64,000 nucleotides of DNA from Streptomyces cyaneofuscatus. Lineage in GTDB: Bacteria; Actinomycetota; Actinomycetes; Streptomycetales; Streptomycetaceae. The notes below the pieces were generated by a model. It worked only from the letters and a program-made list of their open reading frames with translations. It was not told the origin of the DNA and did no database searches. Location: positions 620,001 through 684,000 of the forward strand of contig NZ_JOEM01000001.1 in NCBI RefSeq assembly GCF_000718135.1, written 5' to 3'. The first letter of the stretch is position 1, and each line of letters begins with the position of its first letter. Made by a program: the position numbers and the translations under genes. This document shows positions 23,167-31,777 of the stretch, one piece after another.

Positions 23167-24132
23167 GTGCTGCATCTGCGTCTCATCGTGCCCGCCGCGA
23201 CCACCGACGAGGTCGTCACCCTGCTGGAGTCCACCGTCGGCACGGCCCACCTCGTGGTCCTGCCCGGCGCGGCCCGCTCCCCGGCCGGGGACGTGGTGAT
23301 GTGCGACGTGGCGCGGGAGGCGGGCGACGAGCTGATCGGGCAGCTCCGGCGCCTGGGCATCGACGAGTCCGGGGCGATCAGCGTCGAGCACCTGGACCTC
23401 ACGCTCTCCGCGCGCGCCGAGAAGGCGGAACACGAGGCGCCGGGCGACGGCGCGGACGCGGTGCTGTGGGAGGAGCTGACGGAGGCGACCCACGAGGAGT
23501 CGACGTTCTCCATCACGTACGTCTCCTTCCTCGCCCTCGCCACGATGCTCGCCGCCTGCGGAGTGATGCTGGACAACGCGGTGCTGATCGTGGGCGCGAT
23601 GGCGGTCGGCCCGGAGTTCGGCCCGCTCGCCGGGGTCTCCACGGCCCTCGTGCAGCGCGCGCCCCGGCTGGTGGCGCGCTCCCTCTGGGCGCTGATCGGC
23701 GGCTTCGCGCTGGCGATGGCCATCACGGCGGGGTTCGCCTGGCTGCTGGACTCGGCCGGGCTGTTCGAGAAGTCGATGATCGAGGCGGAGAGGCCGATCA
23801 CCGGGTTCATCTGGCAACCGGACTGGATGTCCTTCGTCGTGGCGTTCCTGGCGGGCATCGCCGGGACGCTCTCCCTCACCTCGGCGAAGTCCGGGGCGCT
23901 GATCGGCGTGGCCATCTCCGTGACGACGGTCCCGGCCGCCGCCAACGCGGCCGTCGCCTTCAGCTACTCCGACTACCAGCAGACCATCGGCTCGGGCCAG
24001 CAGCTGCTCGCCAACCTCGGCGGGATCGTCCTCGCGGGCACGCTGACGCTGCTGCTGGAGAAGGCGCTGTGGAAGGTCCGGCGCACGCAGAAGCCCCCGG
24101 CGAGCACGCCGGGGGCTTCCGTACGCCGATAA
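23167..24132 (+). CDS. DUF389-domain integral membrane protein
   Basis: 321 residues. The N-terminal soluble part (LHLRLIVPAATTDEVVTLLE) is an ACT-like small domain; the rest is DUF389 with about five to six membrane segments, including MLAACGVMLDNAVLIVGAMAVGPEFGPLAG, the conserved signature. Function unknown; probably a transporter or channel. GTG 23167 follows GGGGAAGG. Probably co-transcribed with coaA. A terminator-like hairpin (24091-24118) lies inside the last codons, and the stop codon sits in a 20-bp duplication. Confidence 0.9.
   Translation: MLHLRLIVPAATTDEVVTLLESTVGTAHLVVLPGAARSPAGDVVMCDVAREAGDELIGQLRRLGIDESGAISVEHLDLTLSARAEKAEHEAPGDGADAVLWEELTEATHEESTFSITYVSFLALATMLAACGVMLDNAVLIVGAMAVGPEFGPLAGVSTALVQRAPRLVARSLWALIGGFALAMAITAGFAWLLDSAGLFEKSMIEAERPITGFIWQPDWMSFVVAFLAGIAGTLSLTSAKSGALIGVAISVTTVPAAANAAVAFSYSDYQQTIGSGQQLLANLGGIVLAGTLTLLLEKALWKVRRTQKPPASTPGASVRR
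24091..24118. terminator. terminator hairpin embedded in the end of the DUF389 gene
   Basis: Perfect 12-bp stem AAGCCCCCGGCG (24091-24102) with complement 24107-24118 and a 4-nt loop. It lies before the TAA at 24130, so it is translated (KPPASTPGAS). It probably ends both this transcript and that of convergent glmM. Confidence 0.65.
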
Positions 24133-24156
24133 GGCTTTCCGTACGCCGATGAGGCG
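24117..24156. repeat. 20-bp tandem duplication across a stop codon
   Basis: TTCCGTACGCCGATAAGGCT (24117-24136) is repeated with two changes at 24137-24156. The first copy holds the TAA stop of the DUF389 gene; in the second copy the TAA became TGA. Confidence 0.9.
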
Positions 24157-24161
24157 GCGGC

Positions 24162-25520
24162 TCAGCCCAGCGCGGACTTCACGACATCGGCCAGCCGGCC
24201 CGCGACCGCGCGCGCCTGCTCGATGTCGGCGGCCTCGACCATGACCCGTACCAGCGGCTCCGTACCCGACTGGCGCAGCAGGACGCGGCCGGTGGAGCCG
24301 AGCTCGCGCTCCGCCTCGGTGACCGCGGTGGCCAGCTCGGAGGAGGTGGTCACCCGGGACTTGTCGACGTCGGGGACGTTGATGAGCACCTGGGGCAGGC
24401 GCTGCATGACCCCGGCCAGCTCGGCGAGGCTCCGGCCGGTGGCGGCGACGCGGGCCGCCAGCATCAGGCCGGTCAGCGTGCCGTCGCCGGTCGTGGCGTG
24501 GTCCAGGACGATGACGTGGCCGGACTGCTCGCCGCCGAGCGCGAAGCCCTCGGCCTTCATCGACTCCAGGACGTAACGGTCGCCGACCGCCGTCTGGACG
24601 AGCTGGATGCCCTCGCGCTCCATGGCGATCTTGAAGCCGAGGTTCGACATCACGGTGCCGACGACGGTGTCCTTGCGCAGCTGCCCGGCCTCCCGCATGG
24701 CGAGGGCCAGGACGGCGAGGATCTGGTCGCCGTCGACCTCCTCGCCCGCCGCGTCCACGGCGAGGCAGCGGTCGGCGTCGCCGTCGTGGGCGATGCCGAG
24801 GTCGGCGCCGTGCTCGACGACGGCGGCGCGCAGCAGCTCCAGGTGGGTGGAGCCGCAGCCGTCGTTGATGTTCAGGCCGTCCGGCGCCGCACCGATGGTG
24901 ACGACCTCGGCCCCGGCCCGGGCGAACGCCTCGGGCGAGACCCGGGCGGCGGCGCCGTGCGCCTCGTCCAGGACGACCTTCAGCCCGTCGAGCCGGTTGG
25001 GGAGGACGCCGATGAGGTGGGCGACGTACCGGTCGAAGCCCTCGGTGTAGTCGGTGACCCGGCCGACGCCCGCGCCGGTCGGGCGGGTCCACGGCTCACC
25101 GGTGCGGTGCTGCTCGTAGACCGTCTCGATCCGGTCCTCCAGCTCGTCGGCGAGCTTGTGGCCGCCGCGCGCGAAGAACTTGACGCCGTTGTCCGGCATG
25201 GCGTTGTGACTGGCGGAGAGCATCACGCCGATGTCGGCGCCGAGCGAGCCGGTGAGGTACGCCACGGCCGGCGTCGGCAGCACTCCGACCCGCAGGACGT
25301 CCACGCCCGCGCTGGCCAGACCGGCCACGACGGCGGCTTCCAGGAACTCTCCGGAGGCCCGGGGGTCGCGGCCGACCACGGCGGTCGGGCGATGGCCCGC
25401 GAAGGTGCCCGCCTCGGCTAGTACGTGCGCCGCCGCGACCGAGAGCCCGAGCGCGAGCTCGGCCGTCAGATCCGCGTTGGCGACACCGCGCACTCCGTCC
25501 GTACCGAAGAGTCGTCCCAC
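24162..25520 (-). CDS. glmM: phosphoglucosamine mutase
   Basis: 452-residue GlmM, interconverting glucosamine-6-phosphate and glucosamine-1-phosphate on the way to UDP-GlcNAc. It begins [12 protein letters not shown]; the phosphoserine loop is [15 protein letters not shown], the metal site DGDADRC, the sugar loop GEQSGH and the phosphate-binding end [14 protein letters not shown]. Start GTG 25520 follows CTCGGAGGAC. It lies downstream of rplM-rpsI, after their terminator, with an unusual U/G-rich leader. glmS at the left edge supplies its substrate. Confidence 0.97.
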   Translation of the reverse strand: MGRLFGTDGVRGVANADLTAELALGLSVAAAHVLAEAGTFAGHRPTAVVGRDPRASGEFLEAAVVAGLASAGVDVLRVGVLPTPAVAYLTGSLGADIGVMLSASHNAMPDNGVKFFARGGHKLADELEDRIETVYEQHRTGEPWTRPTGAGVGRVTDYTEGFDRYVAHLIGVLPNRLDGLKVVLDEAHGAAARVSPEAFARAGAEVVTIGAAPDGLNINDGCGSTHLELLRAAVVEHGADLGIAHDGDADRCLAVDAAGEEVDGDQILAVLALAMREAGQLRKDTVVGTVMSNLGFKIAMEREGIQLVQTAVGDRYVLESMKAEGFALGGEQSGHVIVLDHATTGDGTLTGLMLAARVAATGRSLAELAGVMQRLPQVLINVPDVDKSRVTTSSELATAVTEAERELGSTGRVLLRQSGTEPLVRVMVEAADIEQARAVAGRLADVVKSALG

Positions 25521-25540
25521 TGGTGTCCTCCGAGGTGCTC

Positions 25541-25602
25541 AGAAACCACAAAAACCAAAGCAAAGCGAAACTAAACAACCACAACTACGAAAACAGCAAA
25601 AC
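25541..25602 (-). promoter_or_regulatory. U/G-rich, A-poor leader upstream of glmM
   Basis: On the glmM coding strand this 62-nt stretch is nearly all T and G, with only about two A, and is far lower in GC than its surroundings. It ends about 20 nt before the glmM start. It is likely single-stranded mRNA leader or upstream promoter DNA. No known riboswitch shape was recognised. Confidence 0.45.
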
Positions 25603-25700
25603 GGCCGGGCAGGCGGCATGACACGGCCCGGGCGGGAGAGGTACGCGCGTGCGGGCCGATGAACGTCTCATGCCGTTATACGCCTGCGGGGCCCGATAAA

Positions 25701-25741
25701 CGAACGCCCCAGCAGCACGGAGTGTGCCGCCGGGGCGTTCG
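25701..25741 (-). terminator. terminator of the rplM-rpsI operon
   Basis: Stem CGAACGCCCC (25701-25710) with complement 25732-25741; the loop contains a further GCAC/GTGC pairing. It starts 24 bp past the rpsI stop. Confidence 0.8.
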
Positions 25742-25764
25742 TGTAATGCAGACGAGCAGGCGAT

Positions 25765-26292
25765 TTAGCGCTTGCTGTACTGCGGGGCCTTACGGGCCTT
25801 CTTGAGACCGGCCTTCTTGCGCTCGACCGCACGGTCGTCGCGGGAGAGGAAGCCGGCCTTCTTCAGCGTGGCGCGGTTGTTGTCCACGTCCGCCTCGTTC
25901 AGCGCGCGGGCCACACCGAGGCGCAGGGCGCCGGCCTGGCCGGAGACGCCGCCACCCGAGATGCGGGCGATGACGTCGTAGCGGCCGTCGAGCTCGAGCA
26001 CCTTGAAGGGCTCGTTGACTTCCTGCTGGTGCACCTTGTTGGGGAAGTAGTCCTCAAGGGTGCGACCGTTGATCTTCCACTTGCCGGTGCCCGGAACGAT
26101 CCGGACGCGGGCGATGGCGTTCTTGCGACGACCCAGGCCGGCCGCGGGCTGCGGGTCGCCGAAGCGGCCCGCGAGCGACTCGGAGGTGTACTCACCCTCG
26201 ACGGGGACCTCGGACTCGAAGGTGGTCACCTCGGCGAAGGTCTCCTCGCCCTCGGTGCCCTCGACGGGGGTCTCAACAGTGGTCTCGGCCAC
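25765..26292 (-). CDS. rpsI: 30S ribosomal protein S9
   Basis: 175 residues, with an acidic N-terminal extension of about 45 residues typical of actinobacteria before the conserved [22 protein letters not shown]. It ends with [11 protein letters not shown], the tail that reaches the ribosomal P site. GTG 26292 follows GAGGAGCATC. Encoded 44 bp downstream of rplM, the universal rplM-rpsI pair, and followed by a hairpin terminator. Confidence 0.98.
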   Translation of the reverse strand: MAETTVETPVEGTEGEETFAEVTTFESEVPVEGEYTSESLAGRFGDPQPAAGLGRRKNAIARVRIVPGTGKWKINGRTLEDYFPNKVHQQEVNEPFKVLELDGRYDVIARISGGGVSGQAGALRLGVARALNEADVDNNRATLKKAGFLSRDDRAVERKKAGLKKARKAPQYSKR

Positions 26293-26336
26293 GATGCTCC
26301 TCAGATCTTTCTGTATGTCTTAGGGGGTGGCCGGAA

Positions 26337-26780
26337 CTACTGCGCGACCTGGGTGATCTCGAACGGGACCGGCTGCTGAGCAGCGTGCGGGTGCTGGTCG
26401 CCCGCGTAGACCTTCAGCTTCGAGATCATCTGACGGCCCAGGGTGTTCTTGGGGATCATGCCGCGGATGGCCTTCTCGACGGCCTTCTCGGGGTTCTTCG
26501 CGAGAAGCTCGTCGTAGCGCACCGAACGGAGACCGCCCGGGAAGCCCGAGTGGCGGTACGCCATCTTCTGGGTCTTCTTGTTGCCCGACAGGTGAACCTT
26601 GTCGGCGTTGATGATGATGACGAAGTCGCCCATGTCCATGTGGGGGGCGTAGATCGCCTTGTGCTTACCTCGGAGGAGGTTCGCAGCCGTGGTGGCCAGA
26701 CGGCCCAGGACGATGTCCTGAGCGTCGATGATGTGCCACTGGCGCGTCACATCTCCGGGCTTGGGGCTGTACGTACGCAC
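26337..26780 (-). CDS. rplM: 50S ribosomal protein L13
   Basis: 147 residues: [20 protein letters not shown] start, [20 protein letters not shown] core, [12 protein letters not shown] and [11 protein letters not shown] near the end. Early-assembling large-subunit protein. GTG 26780 follows GAAGG. Transcribed from the promoter at 26968-26997 with a leader of roughly 185 nt, long enough to carry regulation. Confidence 0.98.
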   Translation of the reverse strand: MRTYSPKPGDVTRQWHIIDAQDIVLGRLATTAANLLRGKHKAIYAPHMDMGDFVIIINADKVHLSGNKKTQKMAYRHSGFPGGLRSVRYDELLAKNPEKAVEKAIRGMIPKNTLGRQMISKLKVYAGDQHPHAAQQPVPFEITQVAQ

Positions 26781-26967
26781 TTCGTAGCCTTCGCTTCTTC
26801 AGTGGATGAGGTCCAGACAACACATGGCACCCCTGAAGCGATCATGCAGCTGGGGCTCACACTGCCGGGACACCGCCCGTATGCGAGCCACTGGTAACTG
26901 CTCCAGAGAACCTACGTAAGGGCTTCTCGTACGAAAACGCCGAAGCCGATACGCATAACAAACCTCG

Positions 26968-26997
26968 ACACTACCGGGGAGCCCCCACCCGGGTCAA
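26968..26997 (-). promoter_or_regulatory. rplM-rpsI promoter (HrdB-type)
   Basis: On the minus strand TTGACC (26992-26997), an 18-nt spacer, and TAGTGT (26968-26973). A near-consensus principal-sigma promoter about 188 nt before the rplM start. Confidence 0.75.
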
Positions 26998-27037
26998 AAC
27001 GACCCTGGCGCCCCTTCCAGTCCCACCGCACCCTCCC

Positions 27038-27090
27038 CAGCCCCACCGGCGTTTGAGGCGATCTGTTCAGCCCCGCCGGCGTTTGAGGCG
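27038..27090. repeat. two copies of a 23-bp dispersed Streptomyces repeat
   Basis: CAGCCCCACCGGCGTTTGAG plus GCG at 27038-27060 and the same with one change (GCCGG) at 27068-27090. This GGCGTTTGAGG element followed by a G/C hairpin recurs in intergenic spaces of Streptomyces genomes. Confidence 0.8.
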
Positions 27091-27116
27091 CGGGGGCCCG
27101 GGGGCAGCGCCCCCGC
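27090..27116 (-). terminator. probable terminator downstream of the ABC-F gene
   Basis: GCGGGGGC (27090-27097) pairs with GCCCCCGC (27109-27116), 57 bp past the minus-strand ABC-F stop. It adjoins the 23-bp repeat and may be part of a repeat element. Confidence 0.5.
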
Positions 27117-27173
27117 AACGGCGCCGCAGGGCCCCCCGAAACCGCACCCCCCCACCGCCGCCGACCGCCAAGG

Positions 27174-28793
27174 TCACCGCACCCGCTCCACCCGCCGCTC
27201 ATCCCACACCGGCTCAGACGTCTCCCGCACGACCCCGTCCGACCCGAACACCAGATACCGGTCGAACGACTTCGCGAACCACCGGTCGTGCGTCACGGCC
27301 ATCACCGTCCCGTCGTACACCTCCAGCCCGTCCTGCAACGCCTCCGCCGACTCCAGGTCCAGGTTGTCCGTCGGCTCGTCCAGCAGCAGCGCGGTCGTCC
27401 CCGCCAGCTCCAGCAGCAGGATCTGGAACCGCGCCTGCTGCCCACCCGAGAGCCGCTCGAACGCCTGGTCCCCCTGCCGCTCCAGCTCGTACCGCCGCAG
27501 CACCCCCATCGCCCCGCCCCGGTCCTTCGCGTGCTCGGACCAGAGGATCTCCACCAGCGTCTTCCCCAGCAGCTCCGGGTGCGCGTGGGTCTGGGCGAAG
27601 TGCCCGGGCACGACCCGCGCCCCCAGCTTCCACTCCCCCGTGTGCGTCACCGGCTCCCCCGCCAGCAGCCGCAGGAAGTGCGACTTGCCCGACCCGTTGG
27701 AGCCGAGGACGGCGACCCGTTCCCCGTAATAGATCTCCAGGTCGAACGACTTCATCAGCCCGGTCAGCTCCAGCCCCTTGCAGGTCACCGCCCGCACCCC
27801 GGTCCGCCCGCCGCGCAGCCGCATCCGGATGTCCTGCTCGCGCGGCGGCTCCGGCGGCGGTCCCGCCTCCTCGAACTTCTTGAAGCGGGTCTGCATCGCG
27901 TGGTAGCGGTTGGCCATGTCGGGGCTGTTCGCCGCCTGCTGCCGCATCCGCAGGACGAGCGCCTTCAGCCGGGCGTGCTCCTCCTGCCACCGCCGCAGCA
28001 GCTCCTCGAACCGCGCGAACCGCTCCTTGCGCGCGTCGTGGTACGTGGCGAAGCCTCCACCGTGCACCCACACATCGCTGCCCGCCGCGCTCGGCTCGAC
28101 GCTGACGATCTTCTCGGCGGCCCGGGACAGCAGCTCCCGGTCGTGGGAGACGAAGAGGACCGTCTTACGGGTCTCCTTGAGCTTCTCCTCCAGCCACCGC
28201 TTGCCAGGGACGTCCAGGTAGTTGTCCGGCTCGTCCAGCAGCAGCACCTCGTCCGGCCCGCGCAGCAGCGCCTCCAGCACCAGCCGCTTCTGCTCACCGC
28301 CACTGAGCGTGCGCACCTCACGCCACTGCGCCTTCTCGTACGGGACACCCAGCGCGGCCATCGTGCACATGTCCCAGACCGTCTCGGCCTCGTACCCGCG
28401 CGCCTCGGCCCAGTCGCTGAGCGCCTGCGCGTACGCCATCTGCGCGGCCTCGTCGTCGACGGTGAGAATGCGCTCCTCGGCCGCGTCGACGGCCTGCGCG
28501 GCCTCCCTGATCCGGGGCTGCGACACGGACACCAGCAGGTCACGTACGGTCCGCTCGTCCCGCACCGACCCCACGAACTGCGGCATCACCCCGAGCCCGC
28601 CGCTCACCGAGACCGTGCCGCCGTGCGGCTGGAGCTCACCGGACAGGAGCCGCAGCAAGGTCGTCTTGCCCGCCCCGTTGGCTCCGACGAGGGCGACGAC
28701 GGCGCCGTCGGCCACCCGGAACGAGGCGTCGCCGAGCAGCACCCGCCCGTCCGGTAGGTAGTACTCCAGGTGGCCCGCTTCAAGATGTCCCAT
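27174..28793 (-). CDS. ABC-F family ATPase
   Basis: About 539 residues with two ABC cassettes and no membrane segments. First cassette: Walker A GANGAGKTTL, signature LSGGEQKRL, Walker B LLLDEPDNYLD. Second: GSNGSGKSHFL, LSGGQQARF, LLLDEPTDNLD. A charged helical linker (about residues 235-320, FARFEELLRRWQEEHARLKAL) is the P-site-tRNA-interaction motif of ABC-F translation factors. Roles in this family range from translational rescue to antibiotic protection; neither is provable here. ATG 28793 (MGHLEAGHLEYY) is favoured; ATG 28802 and GTG 28808 are also in frame and no ribosome site decides. Confidence 0.88.
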   Translation of the reverse strand: MGHLEAGHLEYYLPDGRVLLGDASFRVADGAVVALVGANGAGKTTLLRLLSGELQPHGGTVSVSGGLGVMPQFVGSVRDERTVRDLLVSVSQPRIREAAQAVDAAEERILTVDDEAAQMAYAQALSDWAEARGYEAETVWDMCTMAALGVPYEKAQWREVRTLSGGEQKRLVLEALLRGPDEVLLLDEPDNYLDVPGKRWLEEKLKETRKTVLFVSHDRELLSRAAEKIVSVEPSAAGSDVWVHGGGFATYHDARKERFARFEELLRRWQEEHARLKALVLRMRQQAANSPDMANRYHAMQTRFKKFEEAGPPPEPPREQDIRMRLRGGRTGVRAVTCKGLELTGLMKSFDLEIYYGERVAVLGSNGSGKSHFLRLLAGEPVTHTGEWKLGARVVPGHFAQTHAHPELLGKTLVEILWSEHAKDRGGAMGVLRRYELERQGDQAFERLSGGQQARFQILLLELAGTTALLLDEPTDNLDLESAEALQDGLEVYDGTVMAVTHDRWFAKSFDRYLVFGSDGVVRETSEPVWDERRVERVR

Positions 28794-28847
28794 ACAGAGC
28801 ATTGTCACGGGCAGCGAACCGATGGCCCAACCGGATTACGTACCGCC

Positions 28848-28860
28848 TAGGATTCGCGCA
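28848..28860 (+). promoter_or_regulatory. possible leaderless promoter -10 element
   Basis: TAGGAT at 28848-28853 lies 6 nt before ATG 28860, so a transcript could start at or next to the A of the start codon. No good -35 box, and no ribosome site is present upstream of the ATG. Confidence 0.35.
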
Positions 28861-29720
28861 TGAGTTCATGGCAAGGGGGGCCCTCCTGGGGGCCAGGGGA
28901 CAACGGGGCTCCGGGGGACAGCGGAACTCCGGACTGGGCCGCGCTCGCCGAGGCGTCCGCCGCGCGGACCCGGCGCAAGCGGTGGCTGATGATCGGCGGC
29001 GGGGTGCTGGCCACCGCCGTGGTCGGCGCGATCGTGGCGACCGCCGTGGTCACCACGGGCGGCAAGAGCGATCCGCCCGGCAGCGCGAGCGAACTGCCCG
29101 CCCCGGCCGAGCTCCCCGAGGACACCTCGGCGCCCGCGCCCTCCTTCTCGTCGGTGGCACCGCCGCCCCCGCCGGACCCGAAGGAGTACATATCCAGCGC
29201 CGCCAAGGACAAGGCCCCGATCACCGTCGACGGCTTCTTCCCCGGCACGAAGCTCGCCATGGGTGACCGCGTCCACCTCAAGGGCGCCACCAACCGCACC
29301 ACCGCCTGCGCGACCGGCACCCAGGGCGCGCTCGGCGCGGTCCTCACGAAGAACGGCTGCGAGCAGCTCATCCGCGCGACGTACCGCAAGGACGGGGTGG
29401 CCGTCACCGTCGGCATCGCGGTCTTCGCCACCGAGGCCCGCGCGAAGAAGACGGTCGACGAGGCCTCGGGCGGCCTCGCCTCCCTCAGCGGCGCGGGCGT
29501 GCCCACCTTCTGCCGCGGCGGTACGGTCTGCCGCCGCACGACCAACTCCTACGGGCGGTACGCCTACTTCACCGTCGGCGGCTTCACCGACGGCACCCGT
29601 GTCACCGCCCAGGACAAGAACGTGTTCGCCGTCGGCGACGACCTGACGAACTTCGTCTTCCGCCAGATCCACCAGCGCGGCCGGGTCCAGGCTTCGCAGG
29701 CGGTGGAGGCCGGGCAGTAG
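28860..29720 (+). CDS. membrane-anchored secreted hypothetical protein
   Basis: 286 residues. A Gly/Pro/Trp-rich cytoplasmic N-terminus (MSSWQGGPSWGPGDN) and basic ARTRRKRW precede one transmembrane helix (about residues 43-66, WLMIGGGVLATAVVGAIVAT). A Pro-rich extracytoplasmic linker and a C-terminal domain follow, with four Cys (TTACATG, KNGCEQL, TFCRGG, TVCRRT) that may form disulfides. Family not recognised. It is divergent from the ABC-F gene. It possibly uses a leaderless start at ATG 28860. Confidence 0.75.
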   Translation: MSSWQGGPSWGPGDNGAPGDSGTPDWAALAEASAARTRRKRWLMIGGGVLATAVVGAIVATAVVTTGGKSDPPGSASELPAPAELPEDTSAPAPSFSSVAPPPPPDPKEYISSAAKDKAPITVDGFFPGTKLAMGDRVHLKGATNRTTACATGTQGALGAVLTKNGCEQLIRATYRKDGVAVTVGIAVFATEARAKKTVDEASGGLASLSGAGVPTFCRGGTVCRRTTNSYGRYAYFTVGGFTDGTRVTAQDKNVFAVGDDLTNFVFRQIHQRGRVQASQAVEAGQ

Positions 29721-29759
29721 CGGCCTCTCCCCAGGGGGCCGGTGGACGCCCCACAGAAC

Positions 29760-29771
29760 TGAACATGTTCA
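29760..29771. promoter_or_regulatory. 12-bp perfect palindrome before a membrane-protein gene
   Basis: TGAACATGTTCA, perfectly symmetric, ends 9 bp before ATG 29781, and AATAAG overlaps its edge. A likely dimeric-regulator site. It is not the LexA box, which needs four bases between GAAC and GTTC. Confidence 0.45.
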
Positions 29772-29780
29772 ATAAGGGCC

Positions 29781-30116
29781 ATGAGCACCCTCGGCCCCTT
29801 CAGCAGGACGCGCCTCGTCGCCGCCGGTTACGTCGGCCTGGTCACCCTCGCCGCCCTGGCCTACGAGATCGCCGGACAGCCGGAGGCCGGCGAGGCGCCG
29901 ATGACCCTGGCCGCCTGGCCGGGCGCCATCGTCCTGCTGGTCATGCTCTACCCCCTGGCCGTGCTGCTCGGCGACGACCCGCTCCTGGGGGAGACCGTGT
30001 TCAACCTCCTCGACCCGCTGCTCCACGGGGCCGGGGCACTGCTCAACGTCCTGATCGTGTGGGGCGTCATCGCCTTCGCCCGCCACTTCAAGGCCGAGTA
30101 CAGCCGCAGCCGTTGA
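29781..30116 (+). CDS. small integral membrane protein, hypothetical
   Basis: 111 residues with three likely membrane segments (LVAAGYVGLVTLAALAYEIA, WPGAIVLLVMLYPLAVLLG and LLNVLIVWGVIAFARH) and a basic C-terminus. The family is unrecognised but it resembles conserved actinobacterial SCF-type small membrane proteins. A palindrome at 29760-29771 sits in the promoter region. It converges on truA with only 12 bp between the stops. Confidence 0.72.
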   Translation: MSTLGPFSRTRLVAAGYVGLVTLAALAYEIAGQPEAGEAPMTLAAWPGAIVLLVMLYPLAVLLGDDPLLGETVFNLLDPLLHGAGALLNVLIVWGVIAFARHFKAEYSRSR

Positions 30117-30128
30117 GGACGCGCGGCC

Positions 30129-30986
30129 TCAGCAGCACCCCGCGGCCCCCGGCAACGTCCTGACGTTCCGGGCCTCTTCGGCCCGGGCCGCCAGCAACGC
30201 GTCCGCCGGGTAAGCCACTTCCTCCAGCGTCAGCCCGTGCGGCCGCACCACGTGCACCCCGGGGTCGCGCACCTTCGCCGCCAGCACCTCGGCGGGCCAG
30301 GCGGCCGGGCGCCGCCCGTCGCCGACGAACAGCGCGGCGCCGATCAGCGCCCGCACCATGTTGTGGCAGAACGCGTCGGCCTGCACGGTCGCGGTGAGGA
30401 CGCCGGACTCCTCGTCCCGTACCCAACTCAGCTTCTGCAGCGTACGGATGGTGGTGGCGCCCTCGCGCTTCTTGCAGTACGCGGCGAAGTCGTGCTCGCC
30501 CACCATCAGCGCGGCCGCCTCGTTCATCGCGTCCACGTCCAACGGCCGGTCGTGCCAGAGCACATGACCGCGCGTCAGCGGATCCACCCCGCCGGGCCGG
30601 TCACCGACCCGGTAGGCGTAACGCCTCCAGAGCGCGGAGAAGCGGGCGTTGAACCCGGCCGGAGCGGGGGCCGCACGCCAGATACGTACATCCAGCGGAA
30701 GCCGCCCCGCCAGCCGCCGCAGCAGCTTCTCCTCGTGCTCCGCCCACACCGCCTCCGGCAGGTCCACATGCGCCACCTGCCCCCGCGCGTGCACCCCGGC
30801 GTCCGTACGGCCCGCCACCGTCAGGTCGTACGTCACCGGCGAGCGGGTCACGGTCCGCAGCGCGTCCTCGATCTCGCCCTGCACCGTGCGCCGGCTGGTC
30901 TGCTTCGCCCAGCCGGAGAAGTCCTTGCCGTCGTACGACAGGTCCAGCCGCACCCGTACGAAACCGGGCTCCGCCTCGTCACTCAC
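30129..30986 (-). CDS. truA: tRNA pseudouridine(38-40) synthase
   Basis: 285-residue TruA, modifying uridines 38-40 in the tRNA anticodon arm. The catalytic Asp is in [15 protein letters not shown]; other motifs are [47 protein letters not shown] and the C-terminal [13 protein letters not shown] 30986 has the ribosome site AAGGAGATACGG. It lies downstream of rplQ, past a hairpin at 31018-31055, so it may be expressed by read-through from the alpha operon. Confidence 0.95.
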   Translation of the reverse strand: MSDEAEPGFVRVRLDLSYDGKDFSGWAKQTSRRTVQGEIEDALRTVTRSPVTYDLTVAGRTDAGVHARGQVAHVDLPEAVWAEHEEKLLRRLAGRLPLDVRIWRAAPAPAGFNARFSALWRRYAYRVGDRPGGVDPLTRGHVLWHDRPLDVDAMNEAAALMVGEHDFAAYCKKREGATTIRTLQKLSWVRDEESGVLTATVQADAFCHNMVRALIGAALFVGDGRRPAAWPAEVLAAKVRDPGVHVVRPHGLTLEEVAYPADALLAARAEEARNVRTLPGAAGCC

Positions 30987-31017
30987 CCGTATCTCCTTGT
31001 CCCCTCCGGTCAGCAGA

Positions 31018-31055
31018 ACGGGCCCGCACCGCCCCGAAGGGTGATGCGAGCCCGT
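31018..31055 (-). terminator. hairpin between rplQ and truA
   Basis: ACGGGCCCGCA (31018-31028) pairs with TGCGAGCCCGT (31045-31055) apart from one mismatch. Ends or attenuates the alpha-operon mRNA before truA. Confidence 0.6.
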
Positions 31056-31074
31056 CCCGTGGTCCTTAAGACGC

Positions 31075-31590
31075 TCAGGCGTCCTTGGACTCCTCGTCGG
31101 CCTTCTCGACCGGCTTGGCGTCCTCGACGGCCTCGGTGGACTCGGCCTTGGCCTCGTCCTTCTTGGCGGCGTCTTCCTTGACCGCGCGCTTCGTCGCGGC
31201 CTCGGCCTCACCGGTGGCCTGCTGGGCCACGGTCAGCGCCTCGACCAGCTCGATGACCGCCATCGGGGCGTTGTCGCCACGACGGTTGCCGATCTTGGTG
31301 ATACGCGTGTAACCACCGGGGCGGTTCTCGTAACGGGGGGCGATCTCGGTGAAGAGCGTGTGGACGATGCTCTTGTCCGTGATCGTCTGCAGCACCAGGC
31401 GACGGTTGTGGATGTCGCCCTTCTTCGCCTTGGTGACGAGGCGCTCGGCGACGGGGCGCAGGCGGCGGGCCTTGGCCTCGGTCGTCGTGATGCGGCCGTG
31501 CTCGAACAGCGACTTCGCCAGGTTGGCGAGGAGCAGACGCTCGTGCGCGGCGCTGCCGCCCAGACGGGCACCCTTTGCGGGACGCGGCAT
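31075..31590 (-). CDS. rplQ: 50S ribosomal protein L17
   Basis: 171 residues. The conserved core is [40 protein letters not shown] and [20 protein letters not shown]. After about residue 120 comes a Lys/Glu/Ala-rich tail ([20 protein letters not shown]) found in actinobacteria. ATG 31590 follows AAGGAGAATCACC; the upstream in-frame start is not needed. Last ribosomal gene of the alpha operon. Confidence 0.97.
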   Translation of the reverse strand: MPRPAKGARLGGSAAHERLLLANLAKSLFEHGRITTTEAKARRLRPVAERLVTKAKKGDIHNRRLVLQTITDKSIVHTLFTEIAPRYENRPGGYTRITKIGNRRGDNAPMAVIELVEALTVAQQATGEAEAATKRAVKEDAAKKDEAKAESTEAVEDAKPVEKADEESKDA

Positions 31591-31777
31591 GGTGATTCTC
31601 CTTGTGTGCTGCACCGGCCGTATCAGGTACCGGTGTCAGTTCCCGTGAAGCGGACGCCTCACGGAAGTCATAGCTGCCGGACATCAGCCACATTCAGCCC
31701 ATCCGGCGATTGAGGACAAAGCCTCAGCCCCGGCCCGGGGCACCCTCAAAACCGGGCACCCCCAGCCGGGAGGCGAC

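Larger units (their letters stand above)
26781..27173. other. 393-bp intergenic region: rplM promoter and leader, repeats, hairpin
   Basis: It contains the rplM leader and promoter (26968-26997), two copies of a common Streptomyces repeat (27038-27060, 27068-27090) and a G/C hairpin (27090-27116) downstream of the ABC-F gene. No ORF was recognised. Confidence 0.7.

Noticed and set aside
27174..28793. Calling the ABC-F gene an antibiotic-resistance gene
   Set aside because: The family also contains housekeeping translation factors; no antibiotic cluster adjoins it and no residue pattern decides.
29760..29771. LexA/SOS box
   Set aside because: GAAC and GTTC are separated by two bases, not the four of the actinobacterial LexA site.
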